Assembly (NCBI GenBank): GCA_011772495.1
Contig: WVZL01000046.1
Span: 57,790 to 121,789, forward strand
Origin: Candidatus Aminicenantota bacterium
GTDB taxonomy: Bacteria > Acidobacteriota > Aminicenantia > Aminicenantales > Aminicenantaceae
Length of the DNA stretch: 64,000 nt
Direction: 5' to 3'
The first letter of the stretch is position 1, and the number at the start of each line of letters is the position of its first letter. Shown piece by piece: positions 17,063 to 25,343 of this stretch. The notes under the pieces are model-generated. The model had not been told where the DNA came from. It saw nothing but the letters and a program-made list of their open reading frames with translations, and did not search any database. The translations under genes were made by a program, and so were the position numbers.

Positions 17063-20000
17063 GTGAGAAAGAGACTCTTAAAGGTAACTTTCCTTATATA
17101 TTTATCCCTAAGTCTGGCCTCTTTTGCCACAGCTCAAAGACTCACCGGCTGCCTCAAAGGTAAGGTTACTGATACACAAGGATTCCCTCTCCCCGGAGCT
17201 TTCGTCTACGTTTCCTCTGCCGACTTGCTGGGAATTCGGACTTATATAACATCAGATACAGGAGCCATCAGATTGCCCTCCCTTCCTCCTGGAAAATACA
17301 CAGTCATTGTAGAAATGCCCGGTTTTAAGACAGTCAACATCGAAAATATCATTATCCGGGTCGGAAAGACGACCACGATTAACGTCTCCCTGGAAATGAC
17401 GAACATAGAAGAAGAGATCACCTTGAGAGTACCAACGCCGGCAGCCGATGTAGAATCACCAAAAATAGCCTTTGCGCTGGAGAGGGAACTTCTGGACAAG
17501 ATTCCTTTGACCAGAGATTTCTCGGCCATTATTAATTCTGTATCTGGAATCTCTTCTGAAAGTTTATACAGCCAGCAATCACACCTGGTTCAGGGCTCCT
17601 CAGCCAGAAGTAACACCTATTCTCTCGAAGGGGCGAACATGAATGACCCGGTGGGAATGCATCTCCTCACCGATATAAACTTTGACGTTATCGAAGAGAT
17701 AGAATTGGAAACAGCCGCTCATCCAGCGGAAATCGGCCACACTGACGGTGGCTTCATCAATGTCGTTACCAAATCAGGTCAGAATAAAGTCAACGCAGAA
17801 GTCATCCTCTATCATGGGAGTGAAAAAACATCCAGCAATCTTTGGCCTGGAGAAGAATTAAGCACCATAGGGGTCTCTTCTCCATCCCTGGATAAACGTC
17901 TATGGGACTTCTCATTGTCTGTAAGCGGTGCCTTCTTAGAAGACAGATTGTGGTTCTTCGGGAACGCACGCTACCTGACTCAGACACGAACAACTCCTTT
18001 CCTTGCTTGGACAGATCCTCAAGGAAACGATCATGAAGAATACACCTGGGGAAATAAAGAATTATGGGGGCTTCTCAAGCTCACCGGACAATTTAGTTCT
18101 CAGCTCAGAATTTCCGCAATGTTCAGCTATACTAATCGCTACCGCCCCGCTCATGAATTCCCGTTGAGCTGGAATTTAGCAGAAGAAGCTACCCGGGTCA
18201 TGGACCATGAGAAAAATTACACCTTAAGCGGAACTCTAAACTATATCCTGGATCAAAATACGTTTGTTGACCTGAGAGCCAGCTACGTCGACCTCCTCCT
18301 CCCTTTACTGCTCAATGAGCAGGCAGCAGACAATCCTCAATATTTCAACGAGGGAACGGGTCATACCTGGGGGAGTGCCCAGTTCAACGAAATCCACCAG
18401 AACAGAAGATTTCAAGCCGGGGCTCATCTCACTCGCTTTCAGGATAATTTCATGGGAGGAGACCACGAATTAAGGCTAGGGGCTGAATATGAATACACCT
18501 ATGGAGAATGGAGCTCTTGGAAAGAAGATAATTTATTATTAGATTACTTCTACGGAGACCCCTATTATTTCGGCCTAGCCGAATCTCCAGCCACGGGCAA
18601 CATTGTTGGCCAAGGCAGGATTCACTTTTACCTGACAGGCCAAATTGAAGGAGTATTAAATCCTAAGACTGAACTAAGAAGATTAGGATTTTATATTCAA
18701 GACAAAGCCACCATCGCTTCCAGGCTAACTCTGAGTCTGGGTCTCAGGTTTGATAGAAGCACTGCCAAGCTCCTGCCGCATACTAAGGAAGCAAGCGGAA
18801 ATCCTGTCTCGGTTGACAACATAGGCGAGGAATTGATTGAACCCCTGTACGGAGTCAATCCCTTCGCTCAAAACACTGTTCAAGAATGGAAGGACTTGAT
18901 GACTTGGGACTCTCTCTCCCCCCACCTGGGACTGAGCTTTGATATCTATGGAAACGGAAGAACGGTCTTCAAAGCTTCCTATGCTCGCTACAAAGAATAT
19001 CTGATGCTCCAGTATATCTACCCTCTTAATCCTTTTTCTCCTAGCCGTCTCCACCAGTTCTACTGGTATGATGAAAATATGGATGGGAATGTTGGCATCG
19101 ACGATACCTATGCTCTTTTCCCCGAAGATTTCAGTCTTTACTCAGAGGATTTCTACGAGAAAAGAATAGACCCTGATATCAAATCTCCTTATCTCGACGA
19201 ATTCACTATAGGAGTTCAGCAAGAACTCTTTAAGGATTTTTCCGTCCGGATAAACGGCATCTACAAGGTCAAAAGAAACATCATTGAAAACGTGCGTTAT
19301 GCCCCTGCTCTGGACAAAGACTGGTACACCGTCGAAGATGACACTGAAGGATGGTGGATTCCTTTTAACACGATAGTCCCGGGGACTGACGATTATCCAG
19401 ATGCTCCTGTGACTGTCTATTTCTGGTCAAAAGATGCTCCTTTGGCCTTTGACCGGATTAAAAATGTTCCTGAATTAGAGAGGAAGTATCAGGCTCTAGA
19501 ATTGGTATTGAAAAAAAGAATGTCGAACAACTGGCAATTCTTGGGGTCAGCCATCTTGAGCAAATCCAATGGCAATATCGGTTTAGGTTACAACGCCAGC
19601 TCTGGATTTTCCAGGGCTGGAGAAAGTCCTAACTATTTCGTCAATCTTGCCGAAAATTCGACCCTGGATTTTGATCGACCTCTAGTCATCAAACTCATGG
19701 GGACCTACCGATTCCCCTATGATTTTTACCTGAGCTTCTTCTACACTCATAGGAGCGGCATCCCCTGGGCACGGAGGGTGACCATTTATCCTCCTTCCTC
19801 CTGGTCAGAAGAAGAAAATGCCTACAGCAGTTTTGTGAATGTTCTTCTTGAGGAACCCGGGACTAGGAGAAATAATGCCTATGACAACCTGAATTTGAGA
19901 ATCGAGAAAGAATTTCAACTAAAAGGTGCAGGAAGAATAAGTTTTTATATTGACATCTTCAATGCTTTGGGAAATAAATACCGCTCTACCATCCAGAATG

Positions 20001-20131
20001 ACGGTGGCTTCTGGTTTCCCTCAGGTGAAAACACAACCGAAGGAAGGCGGGTCTTAGGCTCAGACTACAAGAGGATTGTTGCTGTGACCGGGGTAAGGGC
20101 TTTCAGATTCAGCCTGCATATCAGATTTTAG
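17063..20131 (+). CDS. TonB-dependent receptor-like outer-membrane protein (Oar-type, carboxypeptidase-regulatory N-terminus)
   Basis: 1022 residues from GTG, preceded by an excellent AAGGAGG site, which fixes the start. Signal peptide 1-24 ending ATA-Q. Residues about 28-112 form a carboxypeptidase-regulatory-like beta sandwich (GCLKGKVTDTQGFPLPGAFV). A plug-like region follows (about 130-250, with IPLTRDFSAIINSVSGI and NTYSLEGANMNDP), then a long beta-barrel rich in alternating aromatics, ending in RFSLHIRF with the terminal Phe expected of BAM substrates. This is the Oar/RagA-like architecture common in Acidobacteria and Aminicenantes; it lacks an obvious TonB box. The substrate may be peptide or glycan and cannot be read. 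It is flanked by a GntR/FCD regulator. Confidence 0.88.
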   Translation: MRKRLLKVTFLIYLSLSLASFATAQRLTGCLKGKVTDTQGFPLPGAFVYVSSADLLGIRTYITSDTGAIRLPSLPPGKYTVIVEMPGFKTVNIENIIIRVGKTTTINVSLEMTNIEEEITLRVPTPAADVESPKIAFALERELLDKIPLTRDFSAIINSVSGISSESLYSQQSHLVQGSSARSNTYSLEGANMNDPVGMHLLTDINFDVIEEIELETAAHPAEIGHTDGGFINVVTKSGQNKVNAEVILYHGSEKTSSNLWPGEELSTIGVSSPSLDKRLWDFSLSVSGAFLEDRLWFFGNARYLTQTRTTPFLAWTDPQGNDHEEYTWGNKELWGLLKLTGQFSSQLRISAMFSYTNRYRPAHEFPLSWNLAEEATRVMDHEKNYTLSGTLNYILDQNTFVDLRASYVDLLLPLLLNEQAADNPQYFNEGTGHTWGSAQFNEIHQNRRFQAGAHLTRFQDNFMGGDHELRLGAEYEYTYGEWSSWKEDNLLLDYFYGDPYYFGLAESPATGNIVGQGRIHFYLTGQIEGVLNPKTELRRLGFYIQDKATIASRLTLSLGLRFDRSTAKLLPHTKEASGNPVSVDNIGEELIEPLYGVNPFAQNTVQEWKDLMTWDSLSPHLGLSFDIYGNGRTVFKASYARYKEYLMLQYIYPLNPFSPSRLHQFYWYDENMDGNVGIDDTYALFPEDFSLYSEDFYEKRIDPDIKSPYLDEFTIGVQQELFKDFSVRINGIYKVKRNIIENVRYAPALDKDWYTVEDDTEGWWIPFNTIVPGTDDYPDAPVTVYFWSKDAPLAFDRIKNVPELERKYQALELVLKKRMSNNWQFLGSAILSKSNGNIGLGYNASSGFSRAGESPNYFVNLAENSTLDFDRPLVIKLMGTYRFPYDFYLSFFYTHRSGIPWARRVTIYPPSSWSEEENAYSSFVNVLLEEPGTRRNNAYDNLNLRIEKEFQLKGAGRISFYIDIFNALGNKYRSTIQNDGGFWFPSGENTTEGRRVLGSDYKRIVAVTGVRAFRFSLHIRF

Positions 20132-20155
20132 GACCGATATTTCTCTCTGCTGGAT

Positions 20156-21157
20156 TCATCTCGAGTCCTTCATCTTTTCTATGGTGGCAATGATGTTTTG
20201 CACGTTGGGCACTTGAGGGCTTTCTGGATCCATCTCGATGAACTTCTGGAAATACTCAAGGGATTTATCAAAGTCGCCCTTGTTTAGATAAACATAGCCC
20301 AGCTTCAAATAAGGCTTGGACCATTCCTTCTTAATCTCTATGGCTAATTCAAAATATGCGATAGCCTCGTCGATCTTCTGGTTCGAAAAATATACCTCCC
20401 CCACATTATAAGCGGAAACTGCATCCTCAGGGGAAATTTCCAAGGCTTGAGCAAAATATTTCTGAGCATCCTCAAATTTTTCTTTCTGAAGAAACACCTC
20501 TCCCAACCCGGCAAGAGCCCGCAGAGAAGTCACTTTCTCTTTATTGTAATCGCCATGAGTCTCAAGGATTTTATCCAGGACAAGCTTAAATTGTTCTTCG
20601 GCTTTATCCAGCTCTCTTTTTTTTAGGTAGCAGGTTCCGATGTTGAGATGAATCTGATAAATCTCTGAGTATTTAGTCAACAATTCCTCGAAAACTCCTA
20701 AGGCCTCGTCATATTTCTCTTCTTCTAGGAGAAGATTTCCTTTGTCGAGCAGTTGGAAGGACTCCTCATTTGTTTTAAGACCAGCAGGTCCTTTTATTTT
20801 TTTTAAGATAAAGGAAAGGGCAGGGTTTTTTCTCAATTGGCGGATGGGTATGTCCACGTAGGAACTGACGTAACCTTCCTTGGAAGCCGTTACTCGCCAC
20901 TGTCCGGTCCCCATTCCCGCCACCGCGAAATGCCCCTTTTTATCAGTATAGCTCTCGAATTTTGCTTTGGCCCTCAGGCTCTGCACGACGATCAATACAC
21001 CTTCCAGGGGTTTGCCGTTCTCATCAACTACCGTCCCAGTGATTCTTCCTTTTCCCAAATGGGCTTGAGAGAAGGAAAAGGAGGTTATTCCCAAGAAAAG
21101 AAACAGGATTCCCAAGCCCTTGAGGAAACGATTATTTCTTGAAATATTAAGCATCAT
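20156..21157 (-). CDS. Exported TPR protein with carboxypeptidase-regulatory domain
   Basis: 333 residues. Signal peptide about 1-31 (ends SFSQ-A). A carboxypeptidase-regulatory-like beta sandwich covers about 36-112 (GRITGTVVDENGKPLEGV). From about 125 to the end are at least five tetratricopeptide repeats (for example EKFEDAQKYFAQALEISPED, QKIDEAIAYFELAIEIKKEW). The protein is periplasmic or surface-attached, probably a scaffold for protein-protein contacts. It sits 32 bp downstream of the GWxTD gene on the same strand, and converges on the TonB-type receptor, which carries the same N-terminal domain. The start has an AGGAG site. Confidence 0.85.
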   Translation of the reverse strand: MMLNISRNNRFLKGLGILFLFLGITSFSFSQAHLGKGRITGTVVDENGKPLEGVLIVVQSLRAKAKFESYTDKKGHFAVAGMGTGQWRVTASKEGYVSSYVDIPIRQLRKNPALSFILKKIKGPAGLKTNEESFQLLDKGNLLLEEEKYDEALGVFEELLTKYSEIYQIHLNIGTCYLKKRELDKAEEQFKLVLDKILETHGDYNKEKVTSLRALAGLGEVFLQKEKFEDAQKYFAQALEISPEDAVSAYNVGEVYFSNQKIDEAIAYFELAIEIKKEWSKPYLKLGYVYLNKGDFDKSLEYFQKFIEMDPESPQVPNVQNIIATIEKMKDSR

Positions 21158-21189
21158 CTTCTCCTAGCTGATGATGATTTTCCCCACAC

Positions 21190-22155
21190 CTAGCGTAAGA
21201 ACCTTAATGAGTCCAAATCTTCTAATTTGAGCTCTTTGACTTTTTTTGCCTCTTCCCCTCCGGTCCTGTTTTTGAGGAGAATATGGAACAGGTTTTTTCT
21301 CTTTCCCAGCCTTTCCAGATCTGCCTCCAGCGTAAAAGGGATTTTAAGTGTGTGTTTCTGCTGACTCTTCTTCTGGAGCTCGATTTCGTCTATTCGAACA
21401 ACGATGGAGTCTTCGTATTGCCAAAGAAGCTGGTCGGAAGAATCCATCAGCTCGAGGCTTAAATCCAGGGTTGTCTCGAGTTTATCATCCTCGGATTTGA
21501 ACCAGATGACAGCGTAGGGAATTTCAATGATGATGAGACCTTCCATTCTATCAGGATGGATGAGATTCGTCTTGATTTCACAATTAAAATCAAAGAGTCC
21601 TTTTTCTTTTTCAAACGTCTTCTGAGAAGAAGCAAGGGCCCGGTTTAAGGCTTGAAGATGAGCCAGATTGTATGTGACCAACCTATAAGTTCCGCTACAG
21701 AAACCATCAACAAAAATAACTGGGAAATTGCCGTACAACCATGTCTCCTGACAACGGCCGTAAGGACCTGTCCCCATAGGGTAGGTCATGCGATCCGATG
21801 GAGGACCAAAAAGAATATAAATTCTTCCCCTGTCAGTCAACCAACCTGGTTTCCCTTCTCCCAGGAAAAGTTCATCAGCCCTATCCACACGTTTAAAATA
21901 TTCTTTCTTAAACTCATTCTCTTCTGTTTCTGGATCAGGGTCACGGCGCTTCCAGAATTCCTCCTGAAAATTTTCCTTTTCTTCATCAGGAAGTTCGAGG
22001 AAAATCTTCCGCTCTTCTTTGGTGATGATATACCTGACTTTTGATAAAAACTCAGCGTTTTCAGGATCAAGCTGACGTTCCAATTTGTAGAGACGACAAG
22101 AAGGAAGCAAGAGAAGCAAGAGAACGATCATAACGTACAAAAGTGATTTGTTCAT
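21190..22155 (-). CDS. GWxTD-domain lipoprotein
   Basis: 321 residues. The N-terminus is a lipoprotein signal with lipobox LLPSC (Cys20). The GWxTD domain follows: FWKRRDPDPETEENEFKKEY, then GWLTDRGRIYILFGPP near residue 105 and ETWLYG near 135, the three segments that define the family. GWxTD proteins are abundant in Aminicenantes, Acidobacteria and Bacteroidota, and their function is unknown. The C-terminal half looks beta-rich. It leads a likely two-gene operon with the TPR protein downstream. Confidence 0.9.
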   Translation of the reverse strand: MNKSLLYVMIVLLLLLLPSCRLYKLERQLDPENAEFLSKVRYIITKEERKIFLELPDEEKENFQEEFWKRRDPDPETEENEFKKEYFKRVDRADELFLGEGKPGWLTDRGRIYILFGPPSDRMTYPMGTGPYGRCQETWLYGNFPVIFVDGFCSGTYRLVTYNLAHLQALNRALASSQKTFEKEKGLFDFNCEIKTNLIHPDRMEGLIIIEIPYAVIWFKSEDDKLETTLDLSLELMDSSDQLLWQYEDSIVVRIDEIELQKKSQQKHTLKIPFTLEADLERLGKRKNLFHILLKNRTGGEEAKKVKELKLEDLDSLRFLR

Positions 22156-22354
22156 ATTTTTTCTCTCATAGCCTCAACCTGGATTGAGGTTGATTGGCCT
22201 TCATCTCCAAGGATCATAGCCAAATTGCTGTGGCCTCCATGGGCATTCCAGTTGAAAATGGCCATCTTCCATGGCATTCAATAAATCTTTGCTCCACTCT
22301 TAATAATAGACAGCCTGATCGAAAACATCAAGTGCCTTGTTCACCCGCCAGGTG

Positions 22355-23704
22355 TCACGCCCGTTCTTTCTTCAGAAGTCTACTAAGGGATTCAAAATCT
22401 TCTGGGGAAAAATTGCCCCAGAGATAAGGAAAGGTCAGTTTATTATGAAGAAGAGGATCTGCATCTTTGGCGAATATCCCTTTTTCAACCAGCTTATTCC
22501 ACTCAGCCGTGCCGGGTACAGGTGAAAAATAGGCTAAATGGGGCTTGGCGCCCAGCTGTTGGACTTGACGAACGCTTTCTTGAATTCCCGAAATTTCTTG
22601 CTCGGGAAGACCGGTCATCAGATAGACATTGATGTCGTTACGGTGGTATCCGACCTTTTCTAAGTTCTCTAGGGCTTCCTTTAAATCCTCAGCAGACACT
22701 TTGGCTGACGCTTTGGCCAAAATCCGTTCCTCGAAGGATTCCTGACTGAGGTAAAGGGATCGGAAATTTGCCTTCTTAAAAAGAGCGGCCAGTTCAAAAT
22801 TTATCTCCCTGATGTGCAGCCCATTAGGGGTGTGAAATGATAAGGGAAGCTTCCTCTTGATGATATCTTTCAAAAGAGGAATAACGTGATTCCTCTTGTT
22901 CAGGAGAAGCGCATCATCGTAGAAGGCGAAATTGCGCGCCTGGAGTTGGCGGTGATGGTATTCCATTTCGTCAGCCACGGAGTCAGGTTTCCTCTGTTCA
23001 AAATGACTATAAAGTAAAGAGGCGGCACAAAAAGAACATCGGGAAGGACATCCCCTTGAAGCCAAGATAGGCAGGTCCCGTTTATTCCTTAGCATATCAA
23101 GAGCTGGCCAAGGAACGTCTCCAAAAGAATCGATCTGAATTTCGGGAATGCTTCCATCACCCAAGGCCTCTTTGATCACGGAAAAAAGCTTTTTCTCTCC
23201 TGGACCTTGAACAACAAAGTCTGCCTCTGTGGAGCTTTGAGCATGCCGGGGCATAAGCGTGGCGTATATTCCGCCTAAAACGACGGGAACTCGACCAAAC
23301 TTCTGGCGCACAAGCTTTGCCGCCAGTTGGACTCCAGGATACCAATAAGTCATGGTACTGGTTATGAGGACTAGATCAGGAGGTGAAACTTGGCTCAACT
23401 CCTGCAGGAATAGGGAAACAGGGATTCCGTACCGAGAATATTTCCTCGGAACATTCTTCAATATCACCGGCTTTACAACCTCCTCCTTGGGAAACGGGCC
23501 TCTCCCGTCCGCCTTGGCTTTCATTTTCTTGGGCAGCAGGGGATGGTAGCGGTCCAAACAGTCGATAAAGCTCAGCCTGAAGCTGGTATGCTTCCTGAGG
23601 ATGGAGGCCACGTACAGGAGTCCCAGAGGCCTTAGCCAGAAATCATAGGCTGTAAAATCATATATCCAAGGATTTATCAGGAGAATATTCCTCGTGATAG
23701 GCAT
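22355..23704 (-). CDS. B12-binding-type radical SAM protein
   Basis: 449 residues. An N-terminal Rossmann-like domain (about 1-200) of the cobalamin-binding type is followed by a radical SAM domain with the 4Fe-4S motif CPSRCSFC (C219, C223, C226). Segments such as LVLITSTMTYWYPGVQLA, VVLGGIYATLMPRHAQ and VVQGPGE are typical of the large B12-rSAM class that includes lipid and hopanoid methylases. The cobalamin-binding DxHxxG is not evident, so B12 use is uncertain. The reaction cannot be assigned. No partner gene adjoins; tRNA-Leu lies directly upstream on the same strand. Confidence 0.83.
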   Translation of the reverse strand: MPITRNILLINPWIYDFTAYDFWLRPLGLLYVASILRKHTSFRLSFIDCLDRYHPLLPKKMKAKADGRGPFPKEEVVKPVILKNVPRKYSRYGIPVSLFLQELSQVSPPDLVLITSTMTYWYPGVQLAAKLVRQKFGRVPVVLGGIYATLMPRHAQSSTEADFVVQGPGEKKLFSVIKEALGDGSIPEIQIDSFGDVPWPALDMLRNKRDLPILASRGCPSRCSFCAASLLYSHFEQRKPDSVADEMEYHHRQLQARNFAFYDDALLLNKRNHVIPLLKDIIKRKLPLSFHTPNGLHIREINFELAALFKKANFRSLYLSQESFEERILAKASAKVSAEDLKEALENLEKVGYHRNDINVYLMTGLPEQEISGIQESVRQVQQLGAKPHLAYFSPVPGTAEWNKLVEKGIFAKDADPLLHNKLTFPYLWGNFSPEDFESLSRLLKKERA

Positions 23705-23749
23705 GAATCAATCTGATGATCTGAAAGGGCTTCAGTCTTGCTTTCTTCC

Positions 23750-23837
23750 TGGTGCGGAAGGTGGGACTCGAACCCACACGGTCTAAAAGACCATAAACTC
23801 CTGAGGCTTACGCGTCTACCAATTCCGCCACTTCCGC
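23750..23837 (-). tRNA. tRNA-Leu (anticodon CAG)
   Basis: 88 nt with the class II long variable arm. Acceptor GCGGAAG pairs with CTTCCGC, then discriminator A and an encoded CCA. The D-arm begins TGGCGGAATTGGTAGACGCG as in other leucine tRNAs. The anticodon stem TAAGC/GTTTA encloses CTCAGGA with anticodon CAG, reading CUG. The T-arm has GGTTCGAGTCC. A promoter lies about 60 bp upstream. Confidence 0.95.
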
Positions 23838-23895
23838 ACCAATATTTTCTTAGCGAAAGTATTGAGAACTAATCGAGTTCTCTGGCTTCAAAAGT

Positions 23896-23924
23896 ATTAT
23901 AATTCTTGCCCTTAAAAGAGTAAA
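23896..23924 (-). promoter_or_regulatory. Sigma-70-type promoter for tRNA-Leu
   Basis: On the minus strand: TTTACT (23919-23924), a 17-bp spacer and a perfect TATAAT (23896-23901). Transcription would start about 50 nt before the mature tRNA. Confidence 0.6.
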
Positions 23925-24116
23925 GCCCAATAAAAAGAGACTAGCTCTATTCTCTAGGATTTTTAAATATCTTAACATGAATTACGAATTGTTGAACTGA
24001 TCCCCTTGACAAACAAGGATTCAGTTCTTATTTTAGGTAAGGGTGAACTTCTCCACAATCCATCCTCGACTAAAGAATTTTCTTTTGGAATCGATCTCTA
24101 TTCTAAAGGAGGACGC

Positions 24117-25262
24117 ATGAAATTAATGAGCCGGGAGCAAATTGAAACCCTGGCTGGATTCAAAAGCGAGGATTATCTTACGACATCTTTCTATCTGGAT
24201 ACGGATAAAAGCCGGAGGACAAAAAAAGAAATAAACCTCTCTTTTAAAAACCTTTTGAATAAAAATCAGGCTCTTATAAATGATTTCGACCTTGCAAGGG
24301 AGAAAAAAGAATCTCTTTTCAAGGACCTAGAAAAAATCAGACGTTTCTTCAACCAGAACAGCAATTCCTACAGATCATCAGGTCTTGCCATATTTTCCTG
24401 CTCGAAGAAAGACTTCTGGCATATTTTCAATCTCCCTAATCCACCGCGGAACATGATCGTGTTTGACCACAATCCTTATGTGAGACCGCTTTCGGCCATG
24501 CTGGATGAATACCACTCTATTTGTGCTCTCCTTTTAGATCGGAGAGAAGCCATCTGGTATGAAATTTTCATGGGAGATATTTCCCTTCTCCAAAATCTCA
24601 TCGCCGATGTCCCTCCCAAAGTCAGAGAAGGAGGGTGGGAAGGCTATGAATCAAAAAGAATCGAAAGACACGTAGCCACCCATCTTCATGAGCACTTCAA
24701 GAGTACTGGTCAGGTGACCTTCGACCTTTTCAAGAAAAATCATTTTGACTGGCTTTTTGTTGGCTGTGGAGATGAACACTGGAAAAAATTTGAACCGCTC
24801 CTTCACCCTTATATCAAGAATAGGCTCAAAGGCAGGATCAGGACTAAGCCCAGCGATTCCCCAGATAAAGTACTTTCAGAATCCCTCAAGCTAGAAAAGA
24901 TACTGAAAAAAGAAGAGGAGGAGGAAATTGTGGTTCGCCTCATCTCAGAGCTGGAAAAAGGCGGACTGGCCGTTTCTGGGGTGAATGATACATTGAAGAA
25001 GCTCAACCAAGCCGAAGTTCAAACTCTGGTCGTGACGCGCAATTTTTCAAAGCAGGGAAAGATCTGCCCTAAGTGCAACTTCCTGTACCTGGACGAACCT
25101 CGCTGTCCTTCCTGTCAGGTAAAAACAGAAAAAGTGGTGGATATCATCGACGAGGCTGTGGAAATTGCTATGAACAAAAAATGCCAGGTCAAACACGTCA
25201 CTCCTCCCTCAAAGCTGAGGAGGTACGGAAACATAGGTGCTTTCTTGAGGTATAAGACCTAG
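24117..25262 (+). CDS. Bacterial eRF1-like protein (baeRF family) with zinc ribbon
   Basis: 381 residues from the ATG at 24117, chosen because AAAGGAGG lies directly upstream; an upstream TTG frame start at 24006 has no such site. The layout resembles bacterial homologues of archaeo-eukaryotic release factor eRF1 (baeRF, probably family 10): an N-terminal domain beginning TTSFYLDTDKSRRTKKE, a central RNase H-like domain (HSICALLLDRREAIWYEIFMG, KRIERHVATHLHEHF, DWLFVGCGDEHWKKFEPLL) and a C-terminal L7Ae-like domain with VQTLVVTRNFS and a zinc ribbon CPKC/CPSC. There is no GGQ motif, so it may act like Vms1-type peptidyl-tRNA hydrolases in ribosome rescue; that is inference. Cytoplasmic; monocistronic. 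Confidence 0.72.
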   Translation: MKLMSREQIETLAGFKSEDYLTTSFYLDTDKSRRTKKEINLSFKNLLNKNQALINDFDLAREKKESLFKDLEKIRRFFNQNSNSYRSSGLAIFSCSKKDFWHIFNLPNPPRNMIVFDHNPYVRPLSAMLDEYHSICALLLDRREAIWYEIFMGDISLLQNLIADVPPKVREGGWEGYESKRIERHVATHLHEHFKSTGQVTFDLFKKNHFDWLFVGCGDEHWKKFEPLLHPYIKNRLKGRIRTKPSDSPDKVLSESLKLEKILKKEEEEEIVVRLISELEKGGLAVSGVNDTLKKLNQAEVQTLVVTRNFSKQGKICPKCNFLYLDEPRCPSCQVKTEKVVDIIDEAVEIAMNKKCQVKHVTPPSKLRRYGNIGAFLRYKT

Positions 25263-25301
25263 ACCCAAAGCCTGTAACTGATCCTACTGTTAAAAAGAGA
25301 T

Positions 25302-25337
25302 GGGGACGGTTCTATTTTTTAAAATGGAACCATCCCC
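25302..25337. repeat. REP-like inverted-repeat element (copy 2), possible two-way terminator
   Basis: GGGGACGGTTC (25302-25312) pairs with GAACCATCCCC (25327-25337) with one mismatch-type wobble; the loop is TATTTTTTAAAATG. It fills the 81-bp gap between converging genes (baeRF-like gene and the RND pump), so the T- and A-runs could end transcription from both sides. Related to the elements at 15835, 33136 and 50184. Confidence 0.75.
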
Positions 25338-25343
25338 TTAAAC

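Noticed and set aside
22172..22189. CCTCAA...TTGAGG hairpin as a terminator
   Set aside because: Six-base stem without a T-run; it sits just upstream of the GWxTD gene start, so the role is unclear.
24006..24116. Longer start for the baeRF-like protein
   Set aside because: The TTG start lacks a ribosome site, while AAAGGAGG stands just before the ATG at 24117.
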